Below are positions 1 to 8,830 of a DNA stretch of 64,000 nucleotides, one piece after another. A model generated the notes under the pieces. It saw only the letters and a program-made list of their open reading frames with translations. It was not told the DNA's origin and did no database searches. The stretch's first letter is position 1. Each line of letters opens with the position of its first letter. The translations under genes and the position numbers were made by a program. Source of the DNA: Chryseobacterium sp. 7 (GTDB taxonomy: Bacteria; Bacteroidota; Bacteroidia; Flavobacteriales; Weeksellaceae); the NCBI RefSeq assembly GCF_003663845.1, contig NZ_RCCA01000001.1, forward strand, positions 1,550,001 to 1,614,000. The letters are read 5' to 3'.

Positions 1-55
1 TAAAATGTGAATGAATTCTTACATTGTTTTACATATTATTTAGAAATAAAAACTT

Positions 56-2317
56 TTATCCTGATTGTTGGTCTGTGCTTTCTTCATCATTATCTTTTTT
101 ATCAACCATATTTCTGATAATGTTTTTCAGACGTTGAAAAGCAAAAGAACTTAATAATAAGATAATTCCAAGTGCAATAAAAGCACTGATTCTTGAAACA
201 TTGTCCATTTGCCATACATCATAAGCGTAAAGTTTTAATGCCATAAGACCAATCAGCGCAAACCCAATTTTATTATATTCCTGAATATCCTTTCTCAAAC
301 CTGTATAAATAAAGATACTGGCAAGAATGGTCCATATAATAGGGAGATAAAGAATGTTGAAATGCTCGCTGGCTTCATAAGAATGAGGAATGTCATTAGA
401 AACCATTAAAACATAGGAATGATGAAGTTCATAACTGATACAGATAATAAGCGCCAAAGACATGATCCAGTAAGAAATCTGACGTTTATGAAATTCAGAA
501 GAAGGAAAAATCCTAAAACAGGTATATATAAAAGGAATCCATTGAAGCAGATGAAGCCAATAAAAACTTAAATGAAGTCTTTTTGTTAAAACTGCCGGAA
601 CAATGGACGAGACAGAACCTGATAAATTAAGAGTTGCTAGGATAAAAAGCAGATAAATAAGAGCGGTTTGGATATCTGTCTTTATATTCAGTGGTTTTCT
701 GAAAAGTAATAAGATGAAAATATAATAAATTGTGAACAGTAATCCTATGCTGGTAATCGCTTCCCATGGCATATCTGAAATGTGGTAAGTGATTTCAAGA
801 AGAAACGTAATATAAATAACCCCATAACTGGCAACCGTAATCAGATCTTCAAAGAAATTATTGGATTTTTCTTCAGATTCATGTTTCGTATTTCTTAATA
901 AATATAAATTGGCAATAATAGAGGCTATAGTAAATGAACTGGTGATAAATGGAGGGTTCAAGATAATATTAAAGTTGTTGGTTTCCATATATTCTGTCCA
1001 GGTTACAATCTGAGCAATCATAACCATGGGAAAAAGAATATAAAAGAAGACTTTGAAAATATGGTGTCCTGTTCTTTTCCAGATAAAAAGGAGTAGAGTA
1101 GCCTCTATTGCCCAAATACTCGTGATGAGGTGGGTTTTAAACTGAATGGCAATGGCCGTTGTGACAAGGCTGGTGACCAATCCTGCAAACACGGAATAGG
1201 GTACACCAAAGTTTTTTCGTCCATATTCTCTTAATAACAATATGGAATTTACAGTCGCAAAAATAAGAGGAAATATAATAGGCGGTTCATAACCCAATGT
1301 GTCAAAAATATAAAGTAGTCCAAGAATGCTGGAAAAATTAGCTAAAGCAAGTATTAAAATATCAGATGTTGAAAGTGTATTTTTCCTGAAATAATCATGC
1401 AGGGCAAAAATGTAAAAAATAGCGTAGCTGATCAGATAAAAAGTAATGCTTAAAAGTTCGGTACTCTCATTCGTCCAGTAAAAAAGATAGGCTGTTGTAA
1501 AAAGATAAGCCGTCCATCCCACACTCTTCCAGTGCTGAAGAAAAGAAGCGGTAAGCATTCCTGTATTTAAAAGAGTAATGTATATAAAAAGGAAAAGATA
1601 GTTGCTTTGTCCTGTACTGATCATCAGTGGAGCCGCGAAGCCGCCTATTAATGAAAAAATAATCAGGACTTCACTCTTGTAATAATAGGATAGGAGAATA
1701 GAAGCTGCGGTTATCAGGGCTGTAATAAAAAACGCAGTGTTCTGTGTGAAGAGATGATATTCGCGGAAAGCAATAGTAGCTGTGAAATACAAAACGGCAA
1801 TTCCACCTCCGGTTATAATAGAGGCAAATGCAGTATAATTTTTTCTTAGAAAATGTCCGGTGACAATAATTCCGGCTCCAATACAAAAACCAATGGCTGC
1901 TCTGGTTGTTTCTCCAATCCAGTTTTTATCGATCGCGTATTTTACAAAATACCCAATTCCAAGAACAAGAGTAAAAATACCAATTATGGTTAATGCATTT
2001 TGTTTTAAAAAATCAAAAACAGGAGTGAGCCAATCTTTTTGAACAGGTGTTGGGATTTGTTCTTCTCTTTCTGTTCGTTTTATATCTTCAATAATAATCT
2101 GATGAGGTTGTAATGGTTCCTGAATAATAGTTTCTTCTATGGAAGGGTTTTTATGAATAACCTCAGACGGAACCGGAGTCTTACTTATTTTATAGTTAAG
2201 ATCCGAAATTTCCTTTTCAAGTTTTCTGATTTTAGTATTCAGATTATTGAAAATGATGAAAATTATGATAAGAAGGATGACAGCAACAAATTCACTCATT
2301 TCATTAGTTTTTATCAA
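56..2317 (-). CDS. DUF2339 family multi-pass membrane protein
   Basis: A 753-residue integral membrane protein. It has one N-terminal helix (about residues 9-25), a short coiled coil rich in K/E/L (about 28-46), a Pro/Gln/Glu-rich linker to about residue 95, then a long series of hydrophobic helices to about residue 735, and an acidic polar tail. This layout and the length are those of DUF2339 proteins, which have no assigned biochemical role. An alternative start is Met7, 18 nt downstream; both keep the first helix. It is monocistronic here, followed by only 55 bases to the window edge. Family assignment is from topology and recognisable helices; function is unknown. Confidence 0.85.
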   Translation of the reverse strand: MIKTNEMSEFVAVILLIIIFIIFNNLNTKIRKLEKEISDLNYKISKTPVPSEVIHKNPSIEETIIQEPLQPHQIIIEDIKRTEREEQIPTPVQKDWLTPVFDFLKQNALTIIGIFTLVLGIGYFVKYAIDKNWIGETTRAAIGFCIGAGIIVTGHFLRKNYTAFASIITGGGIAVLYFTATIAFREYHLFTQNTAFFITALITAASILLSYYYKSEVLIIFSLIGGFAAPLMISTGQSNYLFLFIYITLLNTGMLTASFLQHWKSVGWTAYLFTTAYLFYWTNESTELLSITFYLISYAIFYIFALHDYFRKNTLSTSDILILALANFSSILGLLYIFDTLGYEPPIIFPLIFATVNSILLLREYGRKNFGVPYSVFAGLVTSLVTTAIAIQFKTHLITSIWAIEATLLLFIWKRTGHHIFKVFFYILFPMVMIAQIVTWTEYMETNNFNIILNPPFITSSFTIASIIANLYLLRNTKHESEEKSNNFFEDLITVASYGVIYITFLLEITYHISDMPWEAITSIGLLFTIYYIFILLLFRKPLNIKTDIQTALIYLLFILATLNLSGSVSSIVPAVLTKRLHLSFYWLHLLQWIPFIYTCFRIFPSSEFHKRQISYWIMSLALIICISYELHHSYVLMVSNDIPHSYEASEHFNILYLPIIWTILASIFIYTGLRKDIQEYNKIGFALIGLMALKLYAYDVWQMDNVSRISAFIALGIILLLSSFAFQRLKNIIRNMVDKKDNDEESTDQQSG

Positions 2318-2344
2318 ATATAAAGAAATGTTTGGGAAGCTATT

Positions 2345-2382
2345 TAAAAAATTAACCCATCACAGTATTAGCGATGGGTTAA
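2345..2382 (-). terminator. Rho-independent terminator (minus strand)
   Basis: A perfect 10-bp stem (2352-2361 with 2373-2382) and an 11-nt loop, followed on the minus strand by six T. It lies just beyond the stop of the jelly-roll surface protein gene and would end its transcript. Confidence 0.8.
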
Positions 2383-2411
2383 CGGTATAGATAACTAACA
2401 ATATGTTTTTA

Positions 2412-3119
2412 CTAGTTTGATACTTTGTAGATGTAGAAAGATGCTACACTGGATCCTAATAATCCCACGTCAATCCCGGAAGTTAAAAGTCCAAAAGAAA
2501 TCTTATCACCTGCCTGGAAGGAGTACAATGAATGTATGCTTGAGTCAGACATTGTTAAATTGATTGCTAAAGCAAGGTTGATACCGCTAAAAGTACGGCT
2601 GTCAATAATAGTAGCTACCCCACCTCTGTTTCTTGCTATGGCAATACCGGGAGCGCCGGATAGCAGAGAGGCTTGTAATCCTGTTCCATAACGGAATGCG
2701 TATCCTACAGCGTAAACACCTGTAGAAGGAATATTGTATGAGCCGTCAGAATCTGTAAATAATGTACCTGTACCTATGCTTCTGTCTGTAGCTATAAAGT
2801 TAACTGGCTGAAATCCTCCCGGAAAAATTCCTACAGAGATAAGATTTAAGCTTGATGTCTTTTTTGCGGCATAAACAGTGGTATTCGTGTTGGAGGCGCC
2901 TATCAATACTGACGGATCCATTGAGAATACCTGAGTAGTTCCTTGGTTAACTGCTAAAACCTGATATCCGGGTAGTGCAGTGGCTGCAGGAATGTCCCTA
3001 ACTTTCAATGTTCCGTTAACATCTAGAGTAGCAGTTGGATTTGCTGTATTGATACCGACTTGAGAAAACAGCGGTATAGCAGCGCACGCTAGCATTAAGC
3101 TGTAAAGTTTAGTTTTCAT
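2412..3119 (-). CDS. Secreted C1q/TNF-like jelly-roll surface protein
   Basis: About 235 residues from ATG 3119, chosen because the sequence there begins MKTKLYSLMLACAAIPLFSQ, a good signal peptide, whereas the longer frame adds 17 non-signal residues. Directly after the signal comes VGINTANPTATLDVNG, the G-I-x-T-x-x-P-x-x-x-L-D-V-x-G motif common at the N-terminus of secreted Bacteroidota surface proteins. The C-terminal 130 residues (GVYAVGYAFRYG, then GDKISFGLLTSG) read like a C1q/TNF-type beta jelly roll. Ligand is unknown. A TATATTTG box lies 27 nt upstream, and the gene has its own terminator. Confidence 0.7.
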   Translation of the reverse strand: MKTKLYSLMLACAAIPLFSQVGINTANPTATLDVNGTLKVRDIPAATALPGYQVLAVNQGTTQVFSMDPSVLIGASNTNTTVYAAKKTSSLNLISVGIFPGGFQPVNFIATDRSIGTGTLFTDSDGSYNIPSTGVYAVGYAFRYGTGLQASLLSGAPGIAIARNRGGVATIIDSRTFSGINLALAINLTMSDSSIHSLYSFQAGDKISFGLLTSGIDVGLLGSSVASFYIYKVSN

Positions 3120-3145
3120 GATCAAGATTTTAATTAGTTGCTTAG

Positions 3146-3153
3146 CAAATATA
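3146..3153 (-). promoter_or_regulatory. Promoter -7 box TATATTTG of the jelly-roll gene
   Basis: On the minus strand this reads TATATTTG, a match to the Bacteroidota -7 consensus TAnnTTTG, 26 nt before ATG 3119. No TTG at the usual 17-23 nt spacing was found, so only the -7 element is supported. Confidence 0.5.
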
Positions 3154-3436
3154 CAATAAAAATTACACACATGATTGTGATATTTGTATTTTTAATATTA
3201 ATATGATGTAATATATTTAAACATATGTTTGTATTTTAATTGATTTTACTTCATAATTTAATTACGAATTATTATATTCTTTTTTCAATTAATATCCTGT
3301 TTATAAGGGTTTTAAGAAAAAATAATTCTCCCTGTATAGTGGGTTATTATGAATCGAAATGAAGTTGTTATCCTCCGAATAGTTTATCTTGAATTTTTTT
3401 GAAATTTTCATGTTTTTTAGTGGATATAAACGAAAA
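3154..3436. other. AT-rich intergenic region, no gene seen
   Basis: About 280 bases between the jelly-roll gene and the pheA terminator. Very AT-rich. It contains a perfect 12-bp palindrome (AAACATATGTTT, 3219-3230) about 100 nt upstream of the jelly-roll start. I see no convincing small ORF or RNA structure. Confidence 0.5.
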
Positions 3437-3464
3437 AACACCGCCTGATGGCAGTGTTTTTTTA
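3437..3464 (-). terminator. Terminator after pheA
   Basis: A 9-bp stem (3437-3445 with 3450-3458, one G:T pair), TGAT loop, and runs of A and T on either side, so it can act in both directions. It lies 19 bases past the pheA stop. Confidence 0.8.
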
Positions 3465-3482
3465 TCATTTTCCTCTGTTTTC

Positions 3483-4331
3483 CTAGCTTTCCAGTAGAAA
3501 TTCTTTGTAGTTTCCAAGAAAATCAACATTTGCTTTGATAGATTCAAGCTCTTTAAGGGCATTTCCATACAGAACATCTTCCCAGGGTCCTTCTACATTG
3601 ATGAAGAAGAAATAATTACCCAATCCGGTCTTTAGTGTTCTGGATTCAATTTTACTAAGGTTCATTTTTCTCCATGCAAAAACAGATAAAACCTGATGCA
3701 GGCCACCGGGATGATCTTCCGGAAGAGTAATCAGCATGCCGGCCTTTTCTCCTAAAATTTCCAGCTTGTCATTTTTATATTTGTTCTGTTCTTTAGAGAT
3801 GATAATGAAACGCGTATGGTTTTGTTCAAAATCCTGAATGTTGCGGTTAATGATCTTTAGTCCGTATAAATTAGCTGCAAACTGATTGGCTACTGCTGCA
3901 ATAGGGCTGCCCTGATTTTCCGAAACAAATTTAGCTGCTGCTGCTGTAGAGGAGAAGTCTTGTTTAGGGATCTCTTTATAATGGGTGTCCAGAAAATGAA
4001 AGCTCTGTGCCAGCGCCTGCGGATGAGAATATATCCTTTCAATGTTCTCAATAGAATTTGCCGGATGAATCATCAGGTGATGCGCAATAGGCATTACGGC
4101 TTCTGCTTCAATTTTAATAGACGGGGTTTTGTATAAATAATCCAGCGTCATAGAAACTGTTCCCTCAATAGAGTTTTCCAAAGGCACTACTGCCTTTACT
4201 GCTCCTCCGTTTTCAACAGCCTTAAAACAATCCAGAATACTGGCTTGTGGCAATAACTCTTCATCAGGAAAAAGCTGCGCAGCGGCAAGCTGAGTAAAAC
4301 TGGCATGAGGTCCCAAAAATGCAATCTTCAT
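3483..4331 (-). CDS. pheA: Prephenate dehydratase
   Basis: Converts prephenate to phenylpyruvate in phenylalanine synthesis; cytoplasmic. At 282 residues it has the length of the monofunctional enzyme with no chorismate mutase domain. The N-terminal catalytic domain opens with KIAFLGPHASFTQLAA and carries VPLENSIEGTV and YSHPQALAQ. The conserved TRF triad with the catalytic threonine is seen in NHTRFIIIS (about residue 173). The C-terminal ACT domain starts near residue 195 (GMLITLPEDHPGGLHQVL, then NLSKIESRTL), the phenylalanine-sensing ESRP-like region. Feedback inhibition by phenylalanine is expected from the family. No other aromatic genes are adjacent. Confidence 0.95.
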   Translation of the reverse strand: MKIAFLGPHASFTQLAAAQLFPDEELLPQASILDCFKAVENGGAVKAVVPLENSIEGTVSMTLDYLYKTPSIKIEAEAVMPIAHHLMIHPANSIENIERIYSHPQALAQSFHFLDTHYKEIPKQDFSSTAAAAKFVSENQGSPIAAVANQFAANLYGLKIINRNIQDFEQNHTRFIIISKEQNKYKNDKLEILGEKAGMLITLPEDHPGGLHQVLSVFAWRKMNLSKIESRTLKTGLGNYFFFINVEGPWEDVLYGNALKELESIKANVDFLGNYKEFLLES

Positions 4332-4399
4332 AATATAATATATAAGGGATAATTAAAATAAAGGTACAAAGGTGCGAATTAATTCATAAATAGAGTAGG

Positions 4400-4575
4400 T
4401 GTTGCGGGAATGTTTTGTTGTGAGTTTTGAGGTGCTGGTTATTTGGTTGCAAGTTTCGGGGTATGAATTGCGGGTTGTTTTTGTTACTGTTACCCAAAAC
4501 GTTAAACTCTTAACTTTAAACCTTGAACTTTAGACTCTCAAATCCTCAAACACTCCCACTCTCAAACTCAAGACT
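4400..4575. repeat. Degenerate short-word repeat region
   Basis: The first half is G/T-rich (gttgcggg, gttttg, ggttgc words) and the second half is a string of near-repeats of CTTAACTTTAAAC, CTTGAACTTTAGAC and CTCTCAAA. The reverse complement of the right part (TTTGAGAGTGGGAG and following) resembles 22020-22060 upstream of the methyltransferase, so this is a dispersed repeat class rather than unique sequence. It runs up to the thioesterase stop at 4577. Confidence 0.5.
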
Positions 4576-4576
4576 C

Positions 4577-4993
4577 CTACTTCCTTTCCTCCCAATTCTT
4601 CTCAATCATTTCCATCAGAAAATCCGGACACTTGATTACTTTGCCGGTTTTTGCATCCAAAAAGAAAAGAGTAGTGGAAGCTTCTGTTATTTTAGTATGC
4701 TCTTCATTGTAAATTTCATATTCAAATTCAATTCTTACTCCCGGAATTTTTTTTACATAAGTATGAATTTCTAATTTTTGATCATACAAAGCCGGGCGGA
4801 TATATTTGATTTTATAGTCTGAAACAGGGAGCCAAATTCCTTGGTTTTCAATTTCATCGTATGAAATTCCTATGCTTCTGAAGAGCTCAACTCTCGCTAC
4901 TTCGAAGTAGGTTGCATAGTTACCGTAGTATACATATTTCATGGGATCTGTTTCTGCGTAACGTACTCGTATTGAGTGTGTTGTGTGTATCAT
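4577..4993 (-). CDS. Acyl-CoA thioesterase, hotdog fold (4HBT/YbgC-like)
   Basis: About 138 residues. The segment IRVRYAETDPMKYVYYGNYATYFEVARVE (read in two parts) is the YbgC/4-hydroxybenzoyl-CoA thioesterase signature, in which the Asp of ETDP is the catalytic residue. The family hydrolyses short or aromatic acyl-CoA thioesters; the actual substrate cannot be told. I chose ATG 4993 rather than the longer 5014 start because a TATATTTG promoter box ends 1 nt before 5014, which would leave no room for transcription of that codon. The gene diverges from dnaA. Confidence 0.85.
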   Translation of the reverse strand: MIHTTHSIRVRYAETDPMKYVYYGNYATYFEVARVELFRSIGISYDEIENQGIWLPVSDYKIKYIRPALYDQKLEIHTYVKKIPGVRIEFEYEIYNEEHTKITEASTTLFFLDAKTGKVIKCPDFLMEMIEKNWEERK

Positions 4994-5015
4994 TTTAGGC
5001 GTTAAATTATACATA

Positions 5016-5047
5016 CAAATATATTTTTAAATAATCAATACCTGCAA
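5016..5047 (-). promoter_or_regulatory. Promoter TTG-N21-TATATTTG of the thioesterase gene
   Basis: Minus strand: TTG (complement of 5045-5047), 21-nt spacer, TATATTTG (complement of 5016-5023). It fits the Bacteroidota TTG-N17/23-TAnnTTTG consensus and fixes the start codon at 4993. Confidence 0.7.
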
Positions 5048-5127
5048 TATTTTTTTTGAAAAGAAAAAATTAGACCTTTGTCTTCCTTCTAAACACAGTA
5101 CAAACAAAGAATAATCGGGGCTTAAAA

Positions 5128-6582
5128 ATGGATGACAATTTAATGATGATATGGCAGAAATGCCTTCAGTTTATGCGCGATAACCTGAACGCTGCTGAAG
5201 ACAATTCTGACCTTAAAAAACTTGAAAAATCTTTCGATATGCTATTCGATAAGGTTCAGCCGCTTTCATTGGTGGCCAATAACCTTACGTTGATCGTACC
5301 GAGCGATTTTTACAAGGAATATATAGAGGACAATTACCTGTCCTTACTTTCTGCTGCCCTGAAGAAAAATATTGGAAAAGGAGTGAAATTATGGTATTCT
5401 GTGATGGAAAACAGACCAAAAGGCGAAGAAAAGCCGGTTACCATGAACATCAAGGGACAAAGCGTTCCTACTCCAAAAACACAGGAAACAATGCCGCAAG
5501 GTTTCTCTGCTAATATTGTAAACCCGTTTGTAGTTCCTGGAATTAGAAAAGTAAATATAGATTCTAACCTGAAGCCGGACTATTCATTTGATAGTTATGT
5601 AGAAGGAGAAAGCAATAAATTTGCAGCCACTGTAGCCAGATCCATTGCAAAAAGACCTGGAGCAACAGCTTTCAATCCGTTATTCTTATATGGAGGTTAC
5701 GGAGTTGGGAAAACACACTTAGGACAGGCTGTAGGTCTTGAAGTAAAAAATCAGTTTCCAGATAAAGTAGTTCTTTATCTGTCTTCCGAAAAGTTTATCC
5801 AGCAGTTTATCTCTGCAGCAAAAGCTCATAAGCAGACTGAATTTGCGAATTTCTATCAAATGGTAGATGTACTGATTATTGATGATATTCAGTTTCTTTC
5901 AGGAAAATCTGCTACACAGGACAGCTTCTTCCATATTTTTGATCACCTGCATCAGAACGGAAAACAGATTATCCTAACTTCAGATAAAGCCCCTGCGGAT
6001 ATTATGGATATTCAGGACAGAATTGTTTCCCGTTTCAAATGGGGACTTTCTGCTGAAATCAAATCTCCGGATCTATCTACAAGAAGACAGATTATTGAAG
6101 ATAAACTGAGCAGAGACGGAATTGTTCTTCCGGGTGATATGCTTGACTTCCTTGCTGTAGAAACGAAGACCAACGTAAGAGAACTTATCGGGGTAATTAA
6201 CTCGGTGATTGCTTACTCTACTGTATATAAGAGAGACCTTAGTCTCGAATTATTGAAGGAGACCATCAACAGAATTGCAGCTAATCAGAAAAAAGTGATC
6301 AATATTCCTTACATTCAGGAAGTGGTTTGCGATTATTTTGGAATTAAAAAAGAACAGCTGCTTTCAAAAACAAGAAAAAGAGAGATTGCATTGCCGAGAC
6401 AGCTTGCCATGTACTTCTCCAAAGAATTTACCAATTCTACATTTACTAAAATTGGTGAGGAAATGGGAGGAAAAGATCACTCTACTGTAATGTACGCTTG
6501 TGATACTATCAAAGACGTTTCGAAAATTGATAAAGAAATCAAAAAGTACGTAAAAGACCTTACAGAAAGAATCAAACAATAA
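5128..6582 (+). CDS. dnaA: Chromosomal replication initiator protein DnaA
   Basis: 484 residues, full length. Domain I (1-90) is the helicase/DnaA self-interaction part, followed by a short linker. The AAA+ domain III starts near 150, with Walker A GGYGVGKTH at 189-197 and Walker B LIIDDIQFL with D252/D253. The DNA-binding domain IV ends in GKDHSTVMYACDTI (about 448-461), the DnaA-box recognition signature. It binds DnaA boxes and opens oriC. I see no cluster of DnaA boxes beside the gene, so the origin is probably elsewhere, as is common in Bacteroidota. A hairpin terminator follows. Confidence 0.97.
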   Translation: MDDNLMMIWQKCLQFMRDNLNAAEDNSDLKKLEKSFDMLFDKVQPLSLVANNLTLIVPSDFYKEYIEDNYLSLLSAALKKNIGKGVKLWYSVMENRPKGEEKPVTMNIKGQSVPTPKTQETMPQGFSANIVNPFVVPGIRKVNIDSNLKPDYSFDSYVEGESNKFAATVARSIAKRPGATAFNPLFLYGGYGVGKTHLGQAVGLEVKNQFPDKVVLYLSSEKFIQQFISAAKAHKQTEFANFYQMVDVLIIDDIQFLSGKSATQDSFFHIFDHLHQNGKQIILTSDKAPADIMDIQDRIVSRFKWGLSAEIKSPDLSTRRQIIEDKLSRDGIVLPGDMLDFLAVETKTNVRELIGVINSVIAYSTVYKRDLSLELLKETINRIAANQKKVINIPYIQEVVCDYFGIKKEQLLSKTRKREIALPRQLAMYFSKEFTNSTFTKIGEEMGGKDHSTVMYACDTIKDVSKIDKEIKKYVKDLTERIKQ

Positions 6583-6604
6583 TAGTGTTGAGCTGAAATA
6601 AATT

Positions 6605-6640
6605 AAAATGAAGGATAGTTTTATTCTTCATTTTTTATTT
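6605..6640 (+). terminator. Terminator after dnaA
   Basis: Nine-bp stem (AAAATGAAG at 6605-6613 with CTTCATTTT at 6626-6634), 12-nt loop, then T-rich tail. The stem is AT-rich, so strength is moderate. Confidence 0.65.
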
Positions 6641-6647
6641 AGTTTTG
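6640..6647 (+). promoter_or_regulatory. Promoter -7 box TAGTTTTG of the phosphatase operon
   Basis: Matches TAnnTTTG, immediately after the dnaA terminator and 34 nt before the ATG at 6682. No TTG at the right spacing; -7 element only. Confidence 0.4.
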
Positions 6648-6681
6648 TCAAAACAAAAGGCTCTTTTTAAATAAACAGGAT

Positions 6682-7131
6682 ATGAAAATATTAATGGTTT
6701 GTCTGGGAAATATATGCAGAAGCCCACTGGCAGAAGGAATTATGAAAGCAAAGCTGCCGGATCATTATACAGTAGATTCTGCCGGAACCATTTCCATGCA
6801 TGAAGGCGAACATCCTGATAAAAGAGCTGTTAAAACTGCGGCTAATCATCATATTGATATATCAAAGCAAAGATCAAGACCCATCACCAGAAAAGATTTT
6901 GAAACCTTTGATAAAATCTATTGTATGGATATTGATGTATTGGAAGATGTAGTTTCTAAAACTAAAAATGAGGAAGAACGCCAGAAAGTATCTTTGTTTT
7001 TAGAAGTATTGGGAGATCATAAAAATGCTGAAGTCCCAGATCCTTACTGGGGTGATATGAAAGATTTTGAAAATGTTTTCCAGCTTTTGGATAAAGGATG
7101 CGACGCTATCAGAAACCAAATATCAAAATAA
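6682..7131 (+). CDS. Low-molecular-weight protein-tyrosine phosphatase
   Basis: 149 residues. The P-loop C7-LGNIC-R13-S is at the very N-terminus, as in all LMW-PTPs (C-X5-R), and the general-acid Asp lies in DPYWG (D120). Such enzymes dephosphorylate phosphotyrosine, in bacteria often on capsule/exopolysaccharide tyrosine kinases, but no such kinase is near. It is the first of three closely packed genes; the next ATG is 5 nt after its stop, indicating one transcript. Confidence 0.92.
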   Translation: MKILMVCLGNICRSPLAEGIMKAKLPDHYTVDSAGTISMHEGEHPDKRAVKTAANHHIDISKQRSRPITRKDFETFDKIYCMDIDVLEDVVSKTKNEEERQKVSLFLEVLGDHKNAEVPDPYWGDMKDFENVFQLLDKGCDAIRNQISK

Positions 7132-7136
7132 TAATC

Positions 7137-7637
7137 ATGAAAAAGCTGTTTTTACTGCTTTTATTAAGCATTAATTTTTCCTTTGCCCAAACCAAAGATG
7201 AAACAGAGATCCGTAAAGTAATGGATGACTTCATGGGATGTATTAAATCCAGGGATGAAGCCAAGTATCTTACATTGTTCCAGGAACCGGTGCTCTGGAC
7301 CGGTATTTATAAAGACAGAACACAGGCCAAACGTCTTGAGAAAAATCCTAAAGCGTATTACTACTTTGCAGATGATTATAAAGCTTTTATCAAAAGTTTT
7401 AAAGATGATAAATCTGAAGAAAAATTTGACAATATTAAAATTGTGGAAGATGGAGCAATAGCTTCTGCTAATTTCGATTACAGCTTTTGGTATGACGGTA
7501 AAATGGAAAACTGGGGAAAGGAGATTTGGACATTAATGAAGATCAACGGAACCTGGAAAATCACTTCCGTAACCTTTTCTATGGATCTGACAAAATACTT
7601 CCCACAACCTACACTAAACGAAAGAACTAAAAAATAA
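7137..7637 (+). CDS. Secreted SnoaL/DUF4440-like protein
   Basis: About 166 residues from ATG 7137, which begins MKKLFLLLLLSINFSFAQ, a signal peptide; the longer frame starts inside the upstream gene and lacks it. The mature part (ETEIRKVMDDFMGCIKSRDE, then LFQEPVLWTGIY, ending GTWKITSVTFSMDL) reads as an NTF2-like cone fold of the SnoaL/DUF4440 type, with no residues that would define a reaction. It resembles the protein at 36981 in layout. It sits 5 nt behind the phosphatase and 4 nt before the methyltransferase. Confidence 0.7.
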   Translation: MKKLFLLLLLSINFSFAQTKDETEIRKVMDDFMGCIKSRDEAKYLTLFQEPVLWTGIYKDRTQAKRLEKNPKAYYYFADDYKAFIKSFKDDKSEEKFDNIKIVEDGAIASANFDYSFWYDGKMENWGKEIWTLMKINGTWKITSVTFSMDLTKYFPQPTLNERTKK

Positions 7638-7641
7638 TACA

Positions 7642-8340
7642 ATGCTTTTTTTACTCCCTGCTTACTTATCAGAAAATACTTCTATCAACCACTTTTCACC
7701 TGTTTTGAAGGATTATATCATGCAAACGGATTATTTCTTTGTGGAAAACGAGAAAACAGCACGAAAGGTCGTTAAATTTTTTGCTCCTGAAAAAAAGCAG
7801 GCTGATCTGAAGTTATTTTTATTGGATAAATACACGGAAAATGCAGATATCAAAGAAGCTCAGGAATTGATGTTGAAAGGGCAGGATTTCGGATTGCTGT
7901 CAGAAGCCGGATTACCATGTATTGCAGATCCCGGAAATTTGATTGTAAAATGGTGTCATGAGAAAAATATCAGAGTGATCCCGGTTTCAGGTCCTTCATC
8001 CATTATTCTTGCTCTGATTTCCAGCGGATTCAACGGGCAGGAATTTACCTTCCATGGCTATCTTCCTATTGATAAAGGAGAGAAGAAGAAACAGATCATG
8101 AATCTTGAAAGTCTTGTTCAGAAAACAGGATATTCTCAGATTTTCATGGAAACTCCTTACAGAAATAACCCGCTTTTCGAAGATTTGTGTAAGTTTTTAT
8201 CACCCAATACAAAGCTTTGTATTGCGGCCAGTATCAATGATCCGGAACATGAATTTATCAAAACAAAAACAATAAAAGACTGGCAGAAACAAAAGCCTGA
8301 ACTCCATAAAATTCCCGCAGTGTTTGTCCTTGGCAAATAA
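7642..8340 (+). CDS. SAM-dependent methyltransferase, RsmI/tetrapyrrole methylase superfamily
   Basis: 232 residues. It carries the class III methyltransferase blocks GLLSEAGLPCIADPGN (about 89-104) and IPVSGPSSIILALISSGFNG (about 114-133), which form the cofactor and substrate clefts in RsmI. RsmI 2'-O-methylates 16S rRNA C1402, but usual RsmI is nearer 280 residues and has a longer N-terminus, so this is better called an RsmI-related paralogue whose substrate is open. It is the last gene of the three-gene operon and is followed by a very strong terminator. Confidence 0.8.
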   Translation: MLFLLPAYLSENTSINHFSPVLKDYIMQTDYFFVENEKTARKVVKFFAPEKKQADLKLFLLDKYTENADIKEAQELMLKGQDFGLLSEAGLPCIADPGNLIVKWCHEKNIRVIPVSGPSSIILALISSGFNGQEFTFHGYLPIDKGEKKKQIMNLESLVQKTGYSQIFMETPYRNNPLFEDLCKFLSPNTKLCIAASINDPEHEFIKTKTIKDWQKQKPELHKIPAVFVLGK

Positions 8341-8392
8341 GCTTTATTCTTTTTGATTAAATATTATAATCTTAAGAATCTTTAAAATTTAC

Positions 8393-8433
8393 AGGCTGAG
8401 AGAATATTTAATTCTCTCAGCCTTTCTTTTTTT
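8393..8433 (+). terminator. Strong terminator of the phosphatase operon
   Basis: Perfect 13-bp stem (8393-8405 with 8411-8423), 5-nt loop, then TTCTTTTTTT. Confidence 0.9.
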
Positions 8434-8830
8434 GATTTAAAATAGTTTTGGTAATTTATTAGCAATCACGTAGCTAACAATGCATTACATCTTTATTTTT
8501 CTCTCTTTGCTCTATTTAATATTGATTCAGATAAAATTTATTTCAATAATATGTGATTAATTTAGTTAATTTTTACTATTTTTATGCTTTAACATGTTGT
8601 AAGTATATGTTAACAATAATATGTTATGAATTGTTATTTTATGTTTTAATTTGAAATATTAACTAATTGTTTTTTATTAATTTGATTCTTATTGAAAATT
8701 TTATAATTCAAATTATTTAATGAATGTAAGCTAATACTTTTTGTATTTCTTTAGTTATTTAGAGTAGAAGGGTTTGAAAAATTAGCTATATAAAAATAAA
8801 TCCGATACAATCAACACCAAATATTTAAAT
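8434..8830. other. AT-rich intergenic region upstream of the LPMO gene
   Basis: Nearly 400 bases of very AT-rich sequence with repeated ATATGTTAA words (about 8606-8627). It is long for this genome and may carry control sites for the LPMO gene, but no clean TTG-TAnnTTTG promoter was found; ACTTTTTG near 8737 is the nearest match. A 26-codon hydrophobic ORF at 8480-8560 lacks support. Confidence 0.4.

Noticed and set aside
3368-3577. 69-codon minus-strand ORF over the end of pheA and its terminator
   Set aside because: It runs through the pheA terminator hairpin in another frame and has no signal of selection; a shadow of pheA.
5056-5080. dnaA promoter TTG...GACCTTTG
   Set aside because: The box has G instead of T at the first position and the spacer is only 14 nt, outside the 17-23 range.
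5015-5127. Possible oriC next to dnaA
   Set aside because: No TTATCCACA-like DnaA boxes or AT-rich 13-mer array were found on either side of dnaA.
8480-8560. 26-codon hydrophobic ORF (MHYIFIFLSL start) in the gap before the LPMO gene
   Set aside because: No ribosome binding site, no promoter close by, and hydrophobic codons are expected by chance in such AT-rich DNA.
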